Source: Limnobaculum parvum (GTDB lineage Bacteria > Pseudomonadota > Gammaproteobacteria > Enterobacterales > Enterobacteriaceae). From it: 64,000 nt of DNA. The translations under genes were made by a program, and so were the position numbers. The notes beneath the pieces were generated by a model. It had not been told where the DNA came from. It did no database searches and was given only the letters and a program-made list of their open reading frames with translations. This document shows positions 1 through 8,901 of this stretch, piece after piece. The DNA lies in the NCBI RefSeq assembly GCF_003096015.2, contig NZ_CP029185.2, positions 526,501-590,500 of the forward strand. Direction: 5' to 3'. How positions within the stretch are numbered: the first letter of the stretch is position 1; every line of letters begins with the position of its first letter.

Positions 1-1
1 A

Positions 2-100
2 CGAGAGAAACTTATCTCTCTGCTTATGAGGCAGGGTATTGCCGGATTAATGGCTAAAGTTAATTGGGGTGAAGGTAGTGATGATGCTTCACAAAGCTGA
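2..100 (+). CDS. C-terminal end of an unidentified gene (partial)
   Basis: The frame is open from the window edge to a TGA at 98-100, giving 32 residues that end in GLMAKVNWGEGSDDASQS. It converges on ispB, and its stop codon lies inside a large inverted repeat, as expected for a gene end. I do not recognise the family. The stretch is short enough to be a chance open frame, so it is only a candidate. Confidence 0.35.
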   Translation, partial: REKLISLLMRQGIAGLMAKVNWGEGSDDASQS

Positions 101-131
101 TATGACCGATAGGTCAAATCAGCTTTGTGAA
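88..131. terminator. Large hairpin between convergent gene ends
   Basis: TTCACAAAGCTGAT at 88-101 is matched perfectly by ATCAGCTTTGTGAA at 118-131. After an A/A mismatch, TGACC and GGTCA pair around a GATA loop. No T-run follows on either strand, so it may be a bidirectional end-of-transcript or mRNA-protecting hairpin rather than a textbook intrinsic terminator. Confidence 0.6.
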
Positions 132-155
132 TAGTCGTGATAATCAAATATTGAA

Positions 156-1127
156 TCAGGTATCTCTGTGTACGGACATACGCGCTAGCGATTCTAATGC
201 TGTTTTGTAAGGTGTATTTGGCAAACAGGATAATGCAGCAATTGCTTTATTTGCTTCTTCTTCCGCACGTTGTTGTGTATAAGTCAGTGAACCGCACTGA
301 TTCATAGTCTTCAGTACTGAATCCAATAAATGGCGTCCGTTTCCTTGTTCAATCGCTTCACGAATTTGAGCTGCGTTTTCGGCGGGTCCATTACGCATAG
401 CATGAAGCAATGGTAATGTTGGTTTCCCTTCGTTCAGGTCATCTCCTAGGCTTTTACCCAGTTTTGAACCGTCAGCACTGTAATCCAATAGATCATCGAT
501 CAACTGGAATGCCGTACCAATATAACGACCATAGTCCTGCAGCGCTTTTTCCTGTTCTGGCGTTGCCCCTGCAAGTATTGCAGAAGCTTGGGCGGCAGCC
601 TCAAAAAGTCGAGCAGTTTTGCTGTAAATCACCTGCATATAATTTTCTTCAGTAATATCAGGATTGTTACAGTTCATCAATTGCATGACTTCGCCTTCAG
701 CAATGACGTTGGTTGCTGATGACATCAGTTTTAAAATCTCCAACGAACCAAGGGTGGTCATCATTTGGAAAGAACGGGTGTAGATGAAGTCGCCGACTAA
801 TACGCTGGCGGCATTACCAAACGCGGCATTGGCCGTGGCTTTTCCTCTGCGGAGATCGGATTCATCAACTACATCATCATGCAGCAACGTTGCGGTATGG
901 ATGAACTCGATTAATGCCGCTGACGTAATGTGCCCATCCCCCTGGTAGCCTAGGGCCCGAGCAGCGAGGACGGCAATCATAGGACGGATGCGCTTCCCTC
1001 CTCCGCTGATGATGTAATGCCCCAATTGATTGATCAAAACAACATCAGAATCCAACTGGGTAAGTATTGCGGCATTGACTGCAGCCATGTCCTTTTCTGC
1101 TAACTGGGTGATTTTTTCAATATTCAT
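156..1127 (-). CDS. ispB: Octaprenyl diphosphate synthase
   Basis: IspB adds isopentenyl diphosphate units to farnesyl diphosphate to build the C40 side chain of ubiquinone and menaquinone, in the cytosol. The protein has 323 residues, the usual length. Both Asp-rich motifs of trans-prenyltransferases are present: DDVVD at residues 84-88 and DDLLD at 211-215, with GGGKRIRP near residues 42-49. The frame is open further upstream, but the family begins MNIEKI, so the ATG at 1127 is chosen. It is divergent from rplU, as in E. coli. It supplies the quinone used by the cytochrome bo3 oxidase encoded at the other end of the window. Confidence 0.96.
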   Translation of the reverse strand: MNIEKITQLAEKDMAAVNAAILTQLDSDVVLINQLGHYIISGGGKRIRPMIAVLAARALGYQGDGHITSAALIEFIHTATLLHDDVVDESDLRRGKATANAAFGNAASVLVGDFIYTRSFQMMTTLGSLEILKLMSSATNVIAEGEVMQLMNCNNPDITEENYMQVIYSKTARLFEAAAQASAILAGATPEQEKALQDYGRYIGTAFQLIDDLLDYSADGSKLGKSLGDDLNEGKPTLPLLHAMRNGPAENAAQIREAIEQGNGRHLLDSVLKTMNQCGSLTYTQQRAEEEANKAIAALSCLPNTPYKTALESLARMSVHRDT

Positions 1128-1284
1128 AGCGTCAATTGTAATATTATGATTTTGATAGTAAGAGCCATCCACTAGCGCAGCAAAATGAACGCAGGGTCGG
1201 GGAGATTGTACTCGAAAAATAGCATAGATGAACGCCATTAAAAGTGCTTAATTATTTTCTTCTGATTCTTCTCTTATTCTGAGC

Positions 1285-1313
1285 TTGTAAATGGTAAGTT
1301 TTTTGCGTAGAAT
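1285..1313 (+). promoter_or_regulatory. Likely sigma-70 promoter of rplU-rpmA
   Basis: TTGTAA at 1285-1290 and TAGAAT at 1308-1313 are separated by 17 bases, in the divergent ispB/rplU intergenic region and about 85 bases before the rplU start codon. It was identified by consensus reading only. Confidence 0.5.
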
Positions 1314-1398
1314 TCGCGCCCTATTGTGAATATTTTATAGCGCACTCTAATAACACTATATTTAGCTGGAAGTGGGTGTGCGGAAATGCGGAGTTAAT

Positions 1399-1710
1399 AT
1401 GTACGCGGTTTTCCAAAGTGGTGGTAAACAACACCGAGTAAGCGAAGGTCAAATTGTTCGCTTGGAAAAGCTGGACATCGCAACTGGTGAAACTATTGAG
1501 TTTGATCAAGTGATGATGATTGCTAATGGTGATGACGTTAAAATCGGCGTTCCATTTGTAGACGGCAGCAAAATTAAAGCAGAAGTTGTGGCGCATGGTC
1601 GTGGCGATAAAATTAAAATCGTTAAGTTCCGTCGTCGTAAACACTACCGTAAGCAGCAGGGCCACCGTCAGTGGTTTACTGATGTTAAAATCACTGGTAT
1701 CAGCGCTTAA
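1399..1710 (+). CDS. rplU: 50S ribosomal protein L21
   Basis: L21 binds 23S rRNA in the large subunit. The 103-residue product starts MYAVFQSGGKQHRV and ends in the conserved basic segment with FRRRKHYRKQQGHRQ, typical of bL21. The start at 1399 is preceded by GGAG at 1390-1393; longer in-frame starts upstream have no family support. It lies 19 bases before rpmA, and the pair is co-transcribed from the promoter near 1285-1313, as in other enterobacteria. Confidence 0.97.
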   Translation: MYAVFQSGGKQHRVSEGQIVRLEKLDIATGETIEFDQVMMIANGDDVKIGVPFVDGSKIKAEVVAHGRGDKIKIVKFRRRKHYRKQQGHRQWFTDVKITGISA

Positions 1711-1729
1711 GGTTTAGGAGAGCGGATAA

Positions 1730-1987
1730 ATGGCACATAAAAAGGCTGGCGGTTCCTCACGAAATGGCCGCGATTCTGAAAGTAAACGTCTGGGCGTAAA
1801 ACGTTTCGGCGGTGAATCAATTCTGGCAGGTAACATTCTGGTTCGTCAACGTGGTACTAAATTCCATGCGGGCACCAATGTTGGTTGTGGTCGCGACCAC
1901 ACCCTGTTTGCTTTAATTGACGGTAAAGTCAAGTTTGAAGTAAAAGGCCCAAAAAATCGTAAATTTATAAGCATCGTTGCTGAATAA
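1730..1987 (+). CDS. rpmA: 50S ribosomal protein L27
   Basis: L27 sits near the peptidyl-transferase centre with its N-terminus reaching the P-site tRNA. The 85-residue protein begins MAHKKAGGSSRNGRDSESK, the standard bL27 N-terminus without the cleaved extension seen in Firmicutes. AGGAG lies at 1716-1720. It is the second gene of the rplU-rpmA operon and is followed by an intrinsic terminator at 2012-2044. Confidence 0.97.
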   Translation: MAHKKAGGSSRNGRDSESKRLGVKRFGGESILAGNILVRQRGTKFHAGTNVGCGRDHTLFALIDGKVKFEVKGPKNRKFISIVAE

Positions 1988-2011
1988 TTTTTCGATAGCC
2001 AAATCGAACGA

Positions 2012-2044
2012 GGCCCTGCAATAATTATTGCGGGGCTTTTTATT
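2012..2044 (+). terminator. Intrinsic terminator after rpmA
   Basis: GGCCCTGCAATAA pairs with TTATTGCGGGGC (one imperfect position) and is followed directly by TTTTTATTTT. It closes the rplU-rpmA unit. Confidence 0.85.
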
Positions 2045-2190
2045 TTCAAAATGTGTTACTTTATAGGGCCTATATAGAGTAGCTGGCGAAGGTCTGGTTA
2101 GCTAAAGCGCCGTACCTGATAAAATGTCGAACGCCCATCAGTTAGATATAGTTAAGAGCAGAAGTGCTGCTCTGGAGCCTCTGGAAAGAA

Positions 2191-3153
2191 ATGTCGCAAG
2201 TTAAGCAGAGTATGGCATTAGGCATAACATTTGCCCTGACCACTGCCGTGTTATGGGGTGTGGTGCCTATCGCGATGAAACAAGTTCTTCCGGTGATGAC
2301 CCCTTATACATTGGTATGGTATCGCTTTTTAATCTCGGCAATTGGATTAGGCTTGATATTAGTGATGCAGCGTAAGTTGCCTCGGTTAGGTTTATTTCGT
2401 CGTCCCCGTTGGTTGGTATTACTGCTCATTGCAGCGGTAGGACTAGCGGCTAACTTTGTTTTTTTTAGCTCGGCGTTACAGTATCTGAGTCCAACAGCTT
2501 CACAGGTCATAGGGCAGCTTTCACCGGTAGGTATGTTGTTTGCCAGCGTACTTATTCTTAAAGAGAATATGCGGGTTACTCAAATTATAGGTGCAGTGCT
2601 GCTGATTGTGGGTTTGATACTGTTCTTTAATACGAATCTGATTGAGATTTTTACCCGTCTGACGGATTACACCAGGGGTGTTTTACTGGGTGTTTGCGGA
2701 TCGCTGGTTTGGGTGACTTATGGTGTAGCGCAGAAGGTATTACAGCGTAGGCTATCCGCCTCTCAAATTCTGTTTTTACTTTATGTGTTGAGCACGCTTT
2801 TTGTGACTCCGTTGGCGGATCCGACGGAGATTTATCAACTGAATAGTTGGCAACTTGCCTGTTTAGCTTTTTGTGGCTTAAACACGCTGGTTGCTTACGG
2901 TGCGCTGGGAGAAGCCATGGCGCGCTGGCAAGTGGCTCAGGTGAGCGCATTGATCACCTTGACGCCACTGTTTACTTTATTATTTTCTGATTTATTAGCG
3001 TTGATGTGGCCGGATATGTTCTCCAGCACCGTGCTAAATATACTTGGATATAGCGGCGCATTCATTGTTGTCATGGGCGCCATGTTTTCCGCTGCGGGTC
3101 ATCGGTTATTTCCCCGGCGGTTAGAGAAAAACACGGGATTACCCCTGAAATAA
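2191..3153 (+). CDS. yhbE: EamA-family (DMT) inner-membrane transporter YhbE
   Basis: This is a drug/metabolite-transporter superfamily protein of 320 residues with ten predicted membrane helices and two EamA repeats. The N-terminus (LALTT-like start, then PIAMKQVL and WYRFL) resembles E. coli YhbE, which occupies the same site between rpmA and obgE. The substrate is unknown. An upstream in-frame start at 2164 exists, but homology and GGAAAG just before 2191 favour the later ATG. The last residues run into a basic tail. It is probably read together with obgE 86 bases downstream. Confidence 0.88.
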   Translation: MSQVKQSMALGITFALTTAVLWGVVPIAMKQVLPVMTPYTLVWYRFLISAIGLGLILVMQRKLPRLGLFRRPRWLVLLLIAAVGLAANFVFFSSALQYLSPTASQVIGQLSPVGMLFASVLILKENMRVTQIIGAVLLIVGLILFFNTNLIEIFTRLTDYTRGVLLGVCGSLVWVTYGVAQKVLQRRLSASQILFLLYVLSTLFVTPLADPTEIYQLNSWQLACLAFCGLNTLVAYGALGEAMARWQVAQVSALITLTPLFTLLFSDLLALMWPDMFSSTVLNILGYSGAFIVVMGAMFSAAGHRLFPRRLEKNTGLPLK

Positions 3154-3239
3154 TACGCCTTTTATGCGTCAGACAGGCTCTGGTTTGTTGACGGAAAATT
3201 GTGTGGGTAAACCAAACAGATAAATTACGGAGACAGTGA

Positions 3240-4418
3240 ATGAAATTCGTTGATGAAGCCGTCATTCGCGTTGAAGCAGGCGATGGTGGTAATGGTTGTG
3301 TCAGTTTCCGCCGTGAAAAATATATTCCTAAAGGCGGACCAGACGGCGGCGACGGCGGCGACGGCGGCGACGTTTTCATGATTGCTGATGAAAACCTGAA
3401 CACACTGATTGATTATCGTTTTGAAAAATCATTCCGTGCTGAGCGTGGACAAAATGGGCAAAGCAAAGCTTGTACTGGCCGCAGAGGTTCAGATACTACG
3501 ATTAAGGTGCCTGTCGGTACACGTATTCTGGATCAGGGAACGGGAGAAGTGCTGGGTGATTTGACGCGTCATGGGCAAAAACTGATGGTAGCTAAAGGCG
3601 GCTTCCATGGTTTGGGCAACCTGCGTTTTAAATCTTCAGTTAACCGAAGCCCACGTCAAAAGACCAGCGGTACACCGGGTGATAAGCGCGAGCTGCTGTT
3701 GGAACTACTGCTGTTGGCTGACGTAGGAATGTTAGGGCTGCCTAATGCCGGTAAATCGACATTTATTCGGGCGGTTTCAGCAGCCAAGCCGAAAGTTGCT
3801 GATTATCCGTTTACTACTCTGGTGCCTAGTTTGGGCGTAGTGCGCATGGACAGTGAACAGAGCTTTGTTGTGGCGGATATCCCTGGTTTGATTGAAGGTG
3901 CTTCCGATGGTGCTGGTTTAGGTATTCGTTTCCTTAAACATCTTGAGCGTTGCCGGGTATTATTACACCTGATCGATATTGCTCCGATAGATGAGTCCGA
4001 TCCGGTAGAAAACGGCCACGTTATCGTGAATGAGCTGAATCAGTACAGTGAAAACTTGGCTGATAAGCCGCGTTGGTTAGTGTTCAATAAAGTGGACTTG
4101 GTCGATGAAGAAGAAGCTCAGCAAAGAGCTAAAAGCATTGCGGATGCGTTAGGATGGGAAGGTAAATATTATTTGATCTCTGCCGCTAATCGCGAAGGTA
4201 CAACAGCCCTTTGTTGGGATGTCATGTCATTCCTGAATACACATCCTAAAACTATGGCTATTGAAGAGAAGTCTCCTGAGAAAGTCGAGTTCATGTGGGA
4301 TGACTATCACCGTACCCAGTTGGAAGAGCCTGAACCAGATGTGGATGAAGAAGACTTGGATGATGACGATTGGGATGAAGAAGACGATGATGGTGTTGAA
4401 TTCATCTATGAGCGTTGA
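3240..4418 (+). CDS. obgE: Obg-family GTPase involved in 50S assembly
   Basis: ObgE (CgtA) is an essential GTPase that binds the large ribosomal subunit and links ribosome assembly to growth and stress. The 392-residue protein shows the glycine-rich Obg fold at residues 1-158, including the run PDGGDGGDGGD, then the GTPase domain: G1 GLPNAGKST at 166-174, G3 DIPG at 213-216 and G4 NKVD at 283-286. It ends in a strongly acidic tail from about residue 357, as in enterobacterial ObgE. GGAG lies about 9 bases before the ATG. A terminator follows at 4438-4469. Confidence 0.97.
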   Translation: MKFVDEAVIRVEAGDGGNGCVSFRREKYIPKGGPDGGDGGDGGDVFMIADENLNTLIDYRFEKSFRAERGQNGQSKACTGRRGSDTTIKVPVGTRILDQGTGEVLGDLTRHGQKLMVAKGGFHGLGNLRFKSSVNRSPRQKTSGTPGDKRELLLELLLLADVGMLGLPNAGKSTFIRAVSAAKPKVADYPFTTLVPSLGVVRMDSEQSFVVADIPGLIEGASDGAGLGIRFLKHLERCRVLLHLIDIAPIDESDPVENGHVIVNELNQYSENLADKPRWLVFNKVDLVDEEEAQQRAKSIADALGWEGKYYLISAANREGTTALCWDVMSFLNTHPKTMAIEEKSPEKVEFMWDDYHRTQLEEPEPDVDEEDLDDDDWDEEDDDGVEFIYER

Positions 4419-4437
4419 TTAAGCCATACCAAACTCC

Positions 4438-4469
4438 TAAAAAGGCTGCCTGTTACGGTAGCCTTTTTT
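4438..4469 (+). terminator. Intrinsic terminator after obgE
   Basis: AAAAAGGCTGCC and GGTAGCCTTTTTT form a stem with one wobble or mismatch around TGTTAC, and the T-run is part of the 3' arm. The A-rich 5' arm makes it potentially bidirectional. Confidence 0.85.
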
Positions 4470-4565
4470 ACATCTGTACCATAATTGTCTATGGTTTAAA
4501 CAGCCATTCGCTAAATCGATTCTATGATTTGGCCGTATTTTTATAAATCGGAGAATCGGAAAGCT

Positions 4566-6062
4566 ATGAAGAAAGCAACCTTATTACAGTTTTTCCACTG
4601 GTATTATCCGGATGGCGGTAAATTGTGGCCAGAAGCTACGGAACGGGCACAAGATCTCGCCGAGATGGGAATTACGGCCGTATGGTTGCCACCCCCTTAT
4701 AAAGGCGCGTCAGGCGGTTATTCGGTGGGTTATGACAGCTATGACCTGTTCGATTTAGGTGAATTTGATCAAAAGGGAACCCGGGCAACCAAGTATGGCG
4801 ATAAAGAAGGGCTGCTCAAAGCGGTTAATACGCTGAAAGAAAATGGACTGGAAGTGTATCTTGATGTGGTGTTAAACCATAAAATTGGCGCTGATGGAAC
4901 CGAGCAGATAAAGGTTTCCCGGGTTGATCCTGACGATCGAAACATAATCTCTTCCGAGGTGATTGATGCACGGGCCTATACCCGTTTTACGTTTCCCGGC
5001 AGAAAAAATACCTATTCAGAATATGTATGGGACTTCCACAGTTTTAATGGTGTGGACTACCTTGAAGAGCCCAGAGAAGAGGGGATTTTCAAAATTGTGA
5101 ATGATTACACTGACGATGGATGGGGTGATCAGGTCGACAGTGAAAACGGCAACTATGACTATCTGATGGGGGCCAATATTGAGTTTCGTAATCCGGCGGT
5201 GATGGATGAACTTAAACGCTGGGTTACTTGGTTGATGGAAACTGTACCTAGCGATGGTTTTCGGCTGGATGCGGTTAAGCACATCCCTGCATGGTTTTTC
5301 AAGCAGTGGCTCGATCATGCTCGAGGTACGGTTCAGCGAGATTTATTTACGGTGGCGGAGTACTGGTCTCACGATCTGGCAACGTTGCAAAACTATCTGG
5401 AGTTGGTTGACGATAAACTGATGCTGTTTGATGCGCCGCTACATCTTCATTTTCATCATGCATCACAACAAGGCAAAGCGTTTGACCTCAGTAAAATTTT
5501 TGCCGATACATTAACAGCAGCGGATGCGGAACATTCTGTCACTCTGGTTGCCAATCATGATACCCAACCTTTACAGGCGTTAGAAACGCCAGTTCAACCA
5601 TGGTTTAAACCATTAGCCTATTCGTTAATTTTACTGCGTGAGCAGGGTGTTCCTTGTATTTTCTATCCGGACCTGTTTGGTGCCAGCTACCGTGATAAGG
5701 GGCATGACGGTAAAATGTGCAGTGTGGAGATGCCAGCCATTCGTGAGCTTCCTCTGTTGATTCGTGCCCGTCAACGTTTTGCTAATGGCCTGCAGACGGA
5801 TTATTTTGATACGCCGAACTGCATTGCATTTGTTCGTGAAGGAACAGCCGAAGAACCAGGCTGTGTGGTGGTACTGTCCAATGACACTGAAAATAGTAAA
5901 TCAATAGAATTGGGTAACGAATTAGCCAATAAACAGTATCGCGATTATCTTGGTATTCGACAGGATACCGTGGTAACTGATGAACAGGGGAAGGGAGTAT
6001 TTCCGGTTAACGCCGGTAGCGTTAGCGTTTGGGTTCTAGACGAGTTCATGGAAAAGAACTGA
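4566..6062 (+). CDS. amyA: Cytoplasmic alpha-amylase
   Basis: AmyA is a GH13 enzyme that cleaves alpha-1,4 bonds in maltodextrins and glycogen in the cytoplasm. The 498-residue protein has no signal peptide and starts MKKATLLQFFHWYYPDGGK, close to E. coli AmyA (about 495 residues). Catalytic residues are visible: nucleophile D235 in GFRLDAVKH, acid/base E265 in VAEYW, and D332 in VANHDTQ. The motif DVVLNHK (100-106) is GH13 region I. The ATG at 4566 is preferred over an in-frame upstream start at 4524 because the family begins there. In E. coli amyA is in the fli region, so its position between obgE and dacB is an accessory arrangement. Confidence 0.95.
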   Translation: MKKATLLQFFHWYYPDGGKLWPEATERAQDLAEMGITAVWLPPPYKGASGGYSVGYDSYDLFDLGEFDQKGTRATKYGDKEGLLKAVNTLKENGLEVYLDVVLNHKIGADGTEQIKVSRVDPDDRNIISSEVIDARAYTRFTFPGRKNTYSEYVWDFHSFNGVDYLEEPREEGIFKIVNDYTDDGWGDQVDSENGNYDYLMGANIEFRNPAVMDELKRWVTWLMETVPSDGFRLDAVKHIPAWFFKQWLDHARGTVQRDLFTVAEYWSHDLATLQNYLELVDDKLMLFDAPLHLHFHHASQQGKAFDLSKIFADTLTAADAEHSVTLVANHDTQPLQALETPVQPWFKPLAYSLILLREQGVPCIFYPDLFGASYRDKGHDGKMCSVEMPAIRELPLLIRARQRFANGLQTDYFDTPNCIAFVREGTAEEPGCVVVLSNDTENSKSIELGNELANKQYRDYLGIRQDTVVTDEQGKGVFPVNAGSVSVWVLDEFMEKN

Positions 6063-6067
6063 TGTAG

Positions 6068-6093
6068 CCGCCTGCTGTGTATAAAGCAGGCGG
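6068..6093. terminator. Hairpin between convergent amyA and dacB
   Basis: CCGCCTGCT at 6068-6076 and AGCAGGCGG at 6085-6093 form a perfect 9-bp stem around an 8-base loop. No T-run follows on either strand. It starts only 6 bases past the amyA stop. Confidence 0.6.
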
Positions 6094-6115
6094 ATGGGTA
6101 TTATCATCGAACCAG

Positions 6116-7552
6116 TTAGTTGCTGTTGTACAGATCCCGGTATAGCGTACTTTCAAACTTTGCTAGCGTGGCCTTGCGACCAGAACGATCCTGTGGTGAC
6201 ATCGCATAGCTGGAAAGGAACTGAACAAAAGCGACTTTCTCTCCACTGGCGGCGGTCATAAACCCGGCCAGATTATAAACGCCCTGTAATGCGCCCGTTT
6301 TGGCAGAAACTTTACCTTCCAAACCGGCATCTTTAAAACCGCTGCGTGCACGTAGCGTTCCATCCTGACCGGCGGTCGGTAACATGGAAATAAAATCCAG
6401 TTGGCTATCGTTGCGGGCAATGTACTGCAGAATTTGCATCATGGTGTCTGCTGAAATCAGATTATGGCGTGACAAACCAGAACCGTCCGCAATCACTGTG
6501 TTGCCAATATCAATACCGGCTTGTTGACGCAATACTAACCGGACTGCGCTGGAACCAGAACGCCAGGTACCCGGTAAGTCGTATTGTTTATTACCCATCG
6601 TGCGGAAAACCGTATCGGCAATCATATTGTCTGAGCTTTTCAACATCACTTTTAGCAGGTCATGTAGTGGGGCAGACTGATTTTTGGCTAATACTTTGCC
6701 CGATTCAGAGTGAACGGTCTGGTAGCGAATAGCATTGCCAATCTGAATACCTGCCTGTTTCAGCTCATTCTTCACGATTTGAGCCGCGTATTCATTACCA
6801 TCCTGAACGGCAAATGACAAAGTAACAGGCTTGTCTTGCTGAGTGAGACAGCCTGTCAGGGTATAACGCAGATTTTCACCGGCGGTAACGTCAAATTCGC
6901 AAAAGCGAGCATTGGGCGCGTTTCTTGAGTAAGATCGCACCTGACTGCTGACCTGTACAGGGAAGTAGGATGCGACTTGCACCGTGGCTATGCCCCCTTC
7001 CTGTTTTGAAGTTTGTAATGCGATAGAGAAGCAGTTTTTATCAATAATAGCGGCTGATGGTGGTGCACTGAAGCACTGGGTCATATCATTCCATGACCAC
7101 CCGGGAGCTTTGTCATGACTGGCAAATACTGACGTATCGATTACCAGACTACCCGATATCTGGCGGATCCCCTGTTGTTTAAGGGATTGAACCATCGAGT
7201 GGACTTGCTGACTTTTCAAGGTAGGATCGCCGCTGAAACGAACAATTAAATCACCATTCAACACGCCATTATTGACTGGACCAGAACCTTCAATCGTGGT
7301 GGTAAAACGATAATCGGCTCCCAACTGCAACAGCGCGGCCAGTGCGGTGACGACTTTTTGTGTGCTGGCCGGTAACGTTAGCTGCTTATCCTGATAGTCG
7401 ATAGAGGGTGTTGATGCGCCGACTTTCTGGACCATCAATGAAAGATTGGCCCCCTCAGGCAATAATTGGGTGTATTGTTCTATTTGAGTCGCTTGTGCAC
7501 CAGTGATAACCAGTGAACAGGCAATTCCGCTGAAAACTTTCAATAAGCGCAT
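6116..7552 (-). CDS. dacB: D-alanyl-D-alanine carboxypeptidase/endopeptidase, PBP4
   Basis: DacB (PBP4) is a periplasmic class C penicillin-binding protein that trims pentapeptides and cleaves cross-links in peptidoglycan. The 478-residue product begins with a signal peptide (hydrophobic stretch to ITGAQA, about residue 21). It carries the three catalytic motifs: SxxK at S63-K66 (STQK), SDN at 307-309 and KTG at 418-420. Length and sequence match E. coli DacB. The frame extends upstream, but the ATG at 7552 gives a proper signal peptide. It is divergent from greA, as in E. coli. Confidence 0.96.
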   Translation of the reverse strand: MRLLKVFSGIACSLVITGAQATQIEQYTQLLPEGANLSLMVQKVGASTPSIDYQDKQLTLPASTQKVVTALAALLQLGADYRFTTTIEGSGPVNNGVLNGDLIVRFSGDPTLKSQQVHSMVQSLKQQGIRQISGSLVIDTSVFASHDKAPGWSWNDMTQCFSAPPSAAIIDKNCFSIALQTSKQEGGIATVQVASYFPVQVSSQVRSYSRNAPNARFCEFDVTAGENLRYTLTGCLTQQDKPVTLSFAVQDGNEYAAQIVKNELKQAGIQIGNAIRYQTVHSESGKVLAKNQSAPLHDLLKVMLKSSDNMIADTVFRTMGNKQYDLPGTWRSGSSAVRLVLRQQAGIDIGNTVIADGSGLSRHNLISADTMMQILQYIARNDSQLDFISMLPTAGQDGTLRARSGFKDAGLEGKVSAKTGALQGVYNLAGFMTAASGEKVAFVQFLSSYAMSPQDRSGRKATLAKFESTLYRDLYNSN

Positions 7553-7929
7553 AGTGAAAAATGACCTGCTTTTCTGCATGAAAAAATGATTACCCAACGT
7601 AGTTTGATATTAATAAATCAGTGATACGCCTAGGGCAAACGTCTGTTTAATAGGTAGTGTACCATCATTTGAGCGGCTAATTTATACCCTTGTTGTTATT
7701 GCTAGTTGTCGATTACGAAAGGCGAAATAAAAGTAAACGATGACCCCAATGCAACTCTAAGGTAAAATAACGTCTATCTATGACATATCGTTTGGTCTGG
7801 CGAAGTTATACCAGGCTGGGCGCTTTTTGCTTATAAAAGCAGTGGGAGTCACCGACTGCTATAGGTTGATTATTATATAAATCACTGATTATTTGAGCGT
7901 GACAAGTGATTTAAGAGGGATACAAGAGT
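7553..7929. other. dacB/greA divergent intergenic region with structured greA leader
   Basis: This 377-base region holds the promoters of both divergent genes. Close to greA it contains short inverted repeats: TGGT/ACCA around 7795-7812, GCTTTT/AAAAGC around 7820-7839, and AGCAGT/ACTGCT around 7839-7861. E. coli greA has a long leader that yields small transcripts (GraL). A comparable leader is possible here, but I cannot demonstrate homology. TAAAAT near 7763 is a candidate -10 box. No other gene was seen. Confidence 0.35.
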
Positions 7930-8406
7930 ATGCAACAAATTCCAATGACATTACTGGGTGCAGAAAGACTTCGCGAAGAACTCGAATACTTAAAAGGTGT
8001 ACGTCGGCCGAAGATTATTGCTGATATCGCTGAGGCGAGAGCTCACGGTGACCTGAAAGAGAATGCTGAGTATCATGCAGCGCGTGAGCAGCAGGGTTTC
8101 TGTGAAGGGCGGATTCAGGAGATTGAAGCTAAACTGTCTAATGCACAAGTCATTGATGTTACCAGAATGCCTTATACTGGCCGGGTGATTTTTGGTGCGA
8201 CGGTTAAGGTGATGAATCTGGAAACAGAAGAAGACGTTGTCTACCGTATCGTAGGTGATGATGAAGCAGATTTTAAACAAAACCTGATTTCAATTAACTC
8301 ACCGATGGCCCGTGGTCTGGTTGGTAAAGAAGCCGATGATGTGGTCGTGATTAAAGCACCTAGTGGTGATATAGAGTTTGAAATTTTGAATGTCGAATAT
8401 CTCTAA
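7930..8406 (+). CDS. greA: Transcript cleavage factor GreA
   Basis: GreA rescues backtracked RNA polymerase by stimulating cleavage of the nascent 3' end. The 158-residue protein has the N-terminal coiled coil with the acidic tip (the region DLKENAEYHAAREQQG, residues about 41-56) and the C-terminal FKBP-like domain that binds the polymerase secondary channel. The start MQQIPMT matches the family, with GAGGGA about 12 bases upstream. It converges on yhbY across a bidirectional terminator. Confidence 0.97.
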   Translation: MQQIPMTLLGAERLREELEYLKGVRRPKIIADIAEARAHGDLKENAEYHAAREQQGFCEGRIQEIEAKLSNAQVIDVTRMPYTGRVIFGATVKVMNLETEEDVVYRIVGDDEADFKQNLISINSPMARGLVGKEADDVVVIKAPSGDIEFEILNVEYL

Positions 8407-8454
8407 GCATCAACCGAATTTATGCAGGTTGTTATTTGACCGAGTGTAAAGAAA

Positions 8455-8486
8455 TGAAAAAAGGCGACAATTATCACCTTTTTTCA
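8455..8486. terminator. Bidirectional intrinsic terminator between greA and yhbY
   Basis: TGAAAAAAGG at 8455-8464 pairs perfectly with CCTTTTTTCA at 8477-8486, with two further pairs inside a mismatch. Either strand ends in a T-run, so it can serve both convergent genes. Confidence 0.85.
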
Positions 8487-8492
8487 TCAAAC

Positions 8493-8786
8493 TTAACGTG
8501 GCAGGCTGATCTTTTTGTCTTTACTGGCTCGATAGAGCACTAAAACACTACCGATCACCTGCACATTGTTAGCACCAGTTTCACGAGCGATCGCGTCTGC
8601 AATCAATTGTTTAGTTTCACGATCTTCCGTTGATATCTTTACTTTGATGAGTTCATGGTGCTCTAAAGCATGCTCAACTTCAGCGATAACGCCTTCAGTG
8701 AGACCGCTTGCACCTACCATGACAACAGGCTTTAACGGGTGCGCTAAGCCTTTAAGGTGCTGTTTTTGCTTGTTAGATAGATTCAT
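8493..8786 (-). CDS. yhbY: CRM-domain RNA-binding protein YhbY
   Basis: YhbY is a small ribosome-assembly factor associated with pre-50S particles. The 97-residue product begins MNLSNKQKQHLKGLAHPLKP and contains the CRM-domain GxxG loop in VVMVGASGLTEGV (residues 21-33). The frame is open far upstream (to about 9140), but that part overlaps rlmE on the other strand and has no homology. On its own strand, TTGGTG and TAGAAT with 18-base spacing, just upstream, form a candidate promoter. It is divergent from rlmE, as in E. coli. Confidence 0.94.
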   Translation of the reverse strand: MNLSNKQKQHLKGLAHPLKPVVMVGASGLTEGVIAEVEHALEHHELIKVKISTEDRETKQLIADAIARETGANNVQVIGSVLVLYRASKDKKISLPR

Positions 8787-8901
8787 TTTCTTTACGTCTG
8801 TTTGGGGTTGGGGGTTGAAAACGGTGTATTCTACCGCCATCTGATAGTTATCACCAAGGTTTGGTGTAAAACCTGATATTAAGTTATGGTTGGAATGCCG
8901 C

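Noticed and set aside
1321..1665. Reverse-strand frame opposite rplU
   Set aside because: It overlaps the certain L21 gene on the other strand and shows no family pattern.
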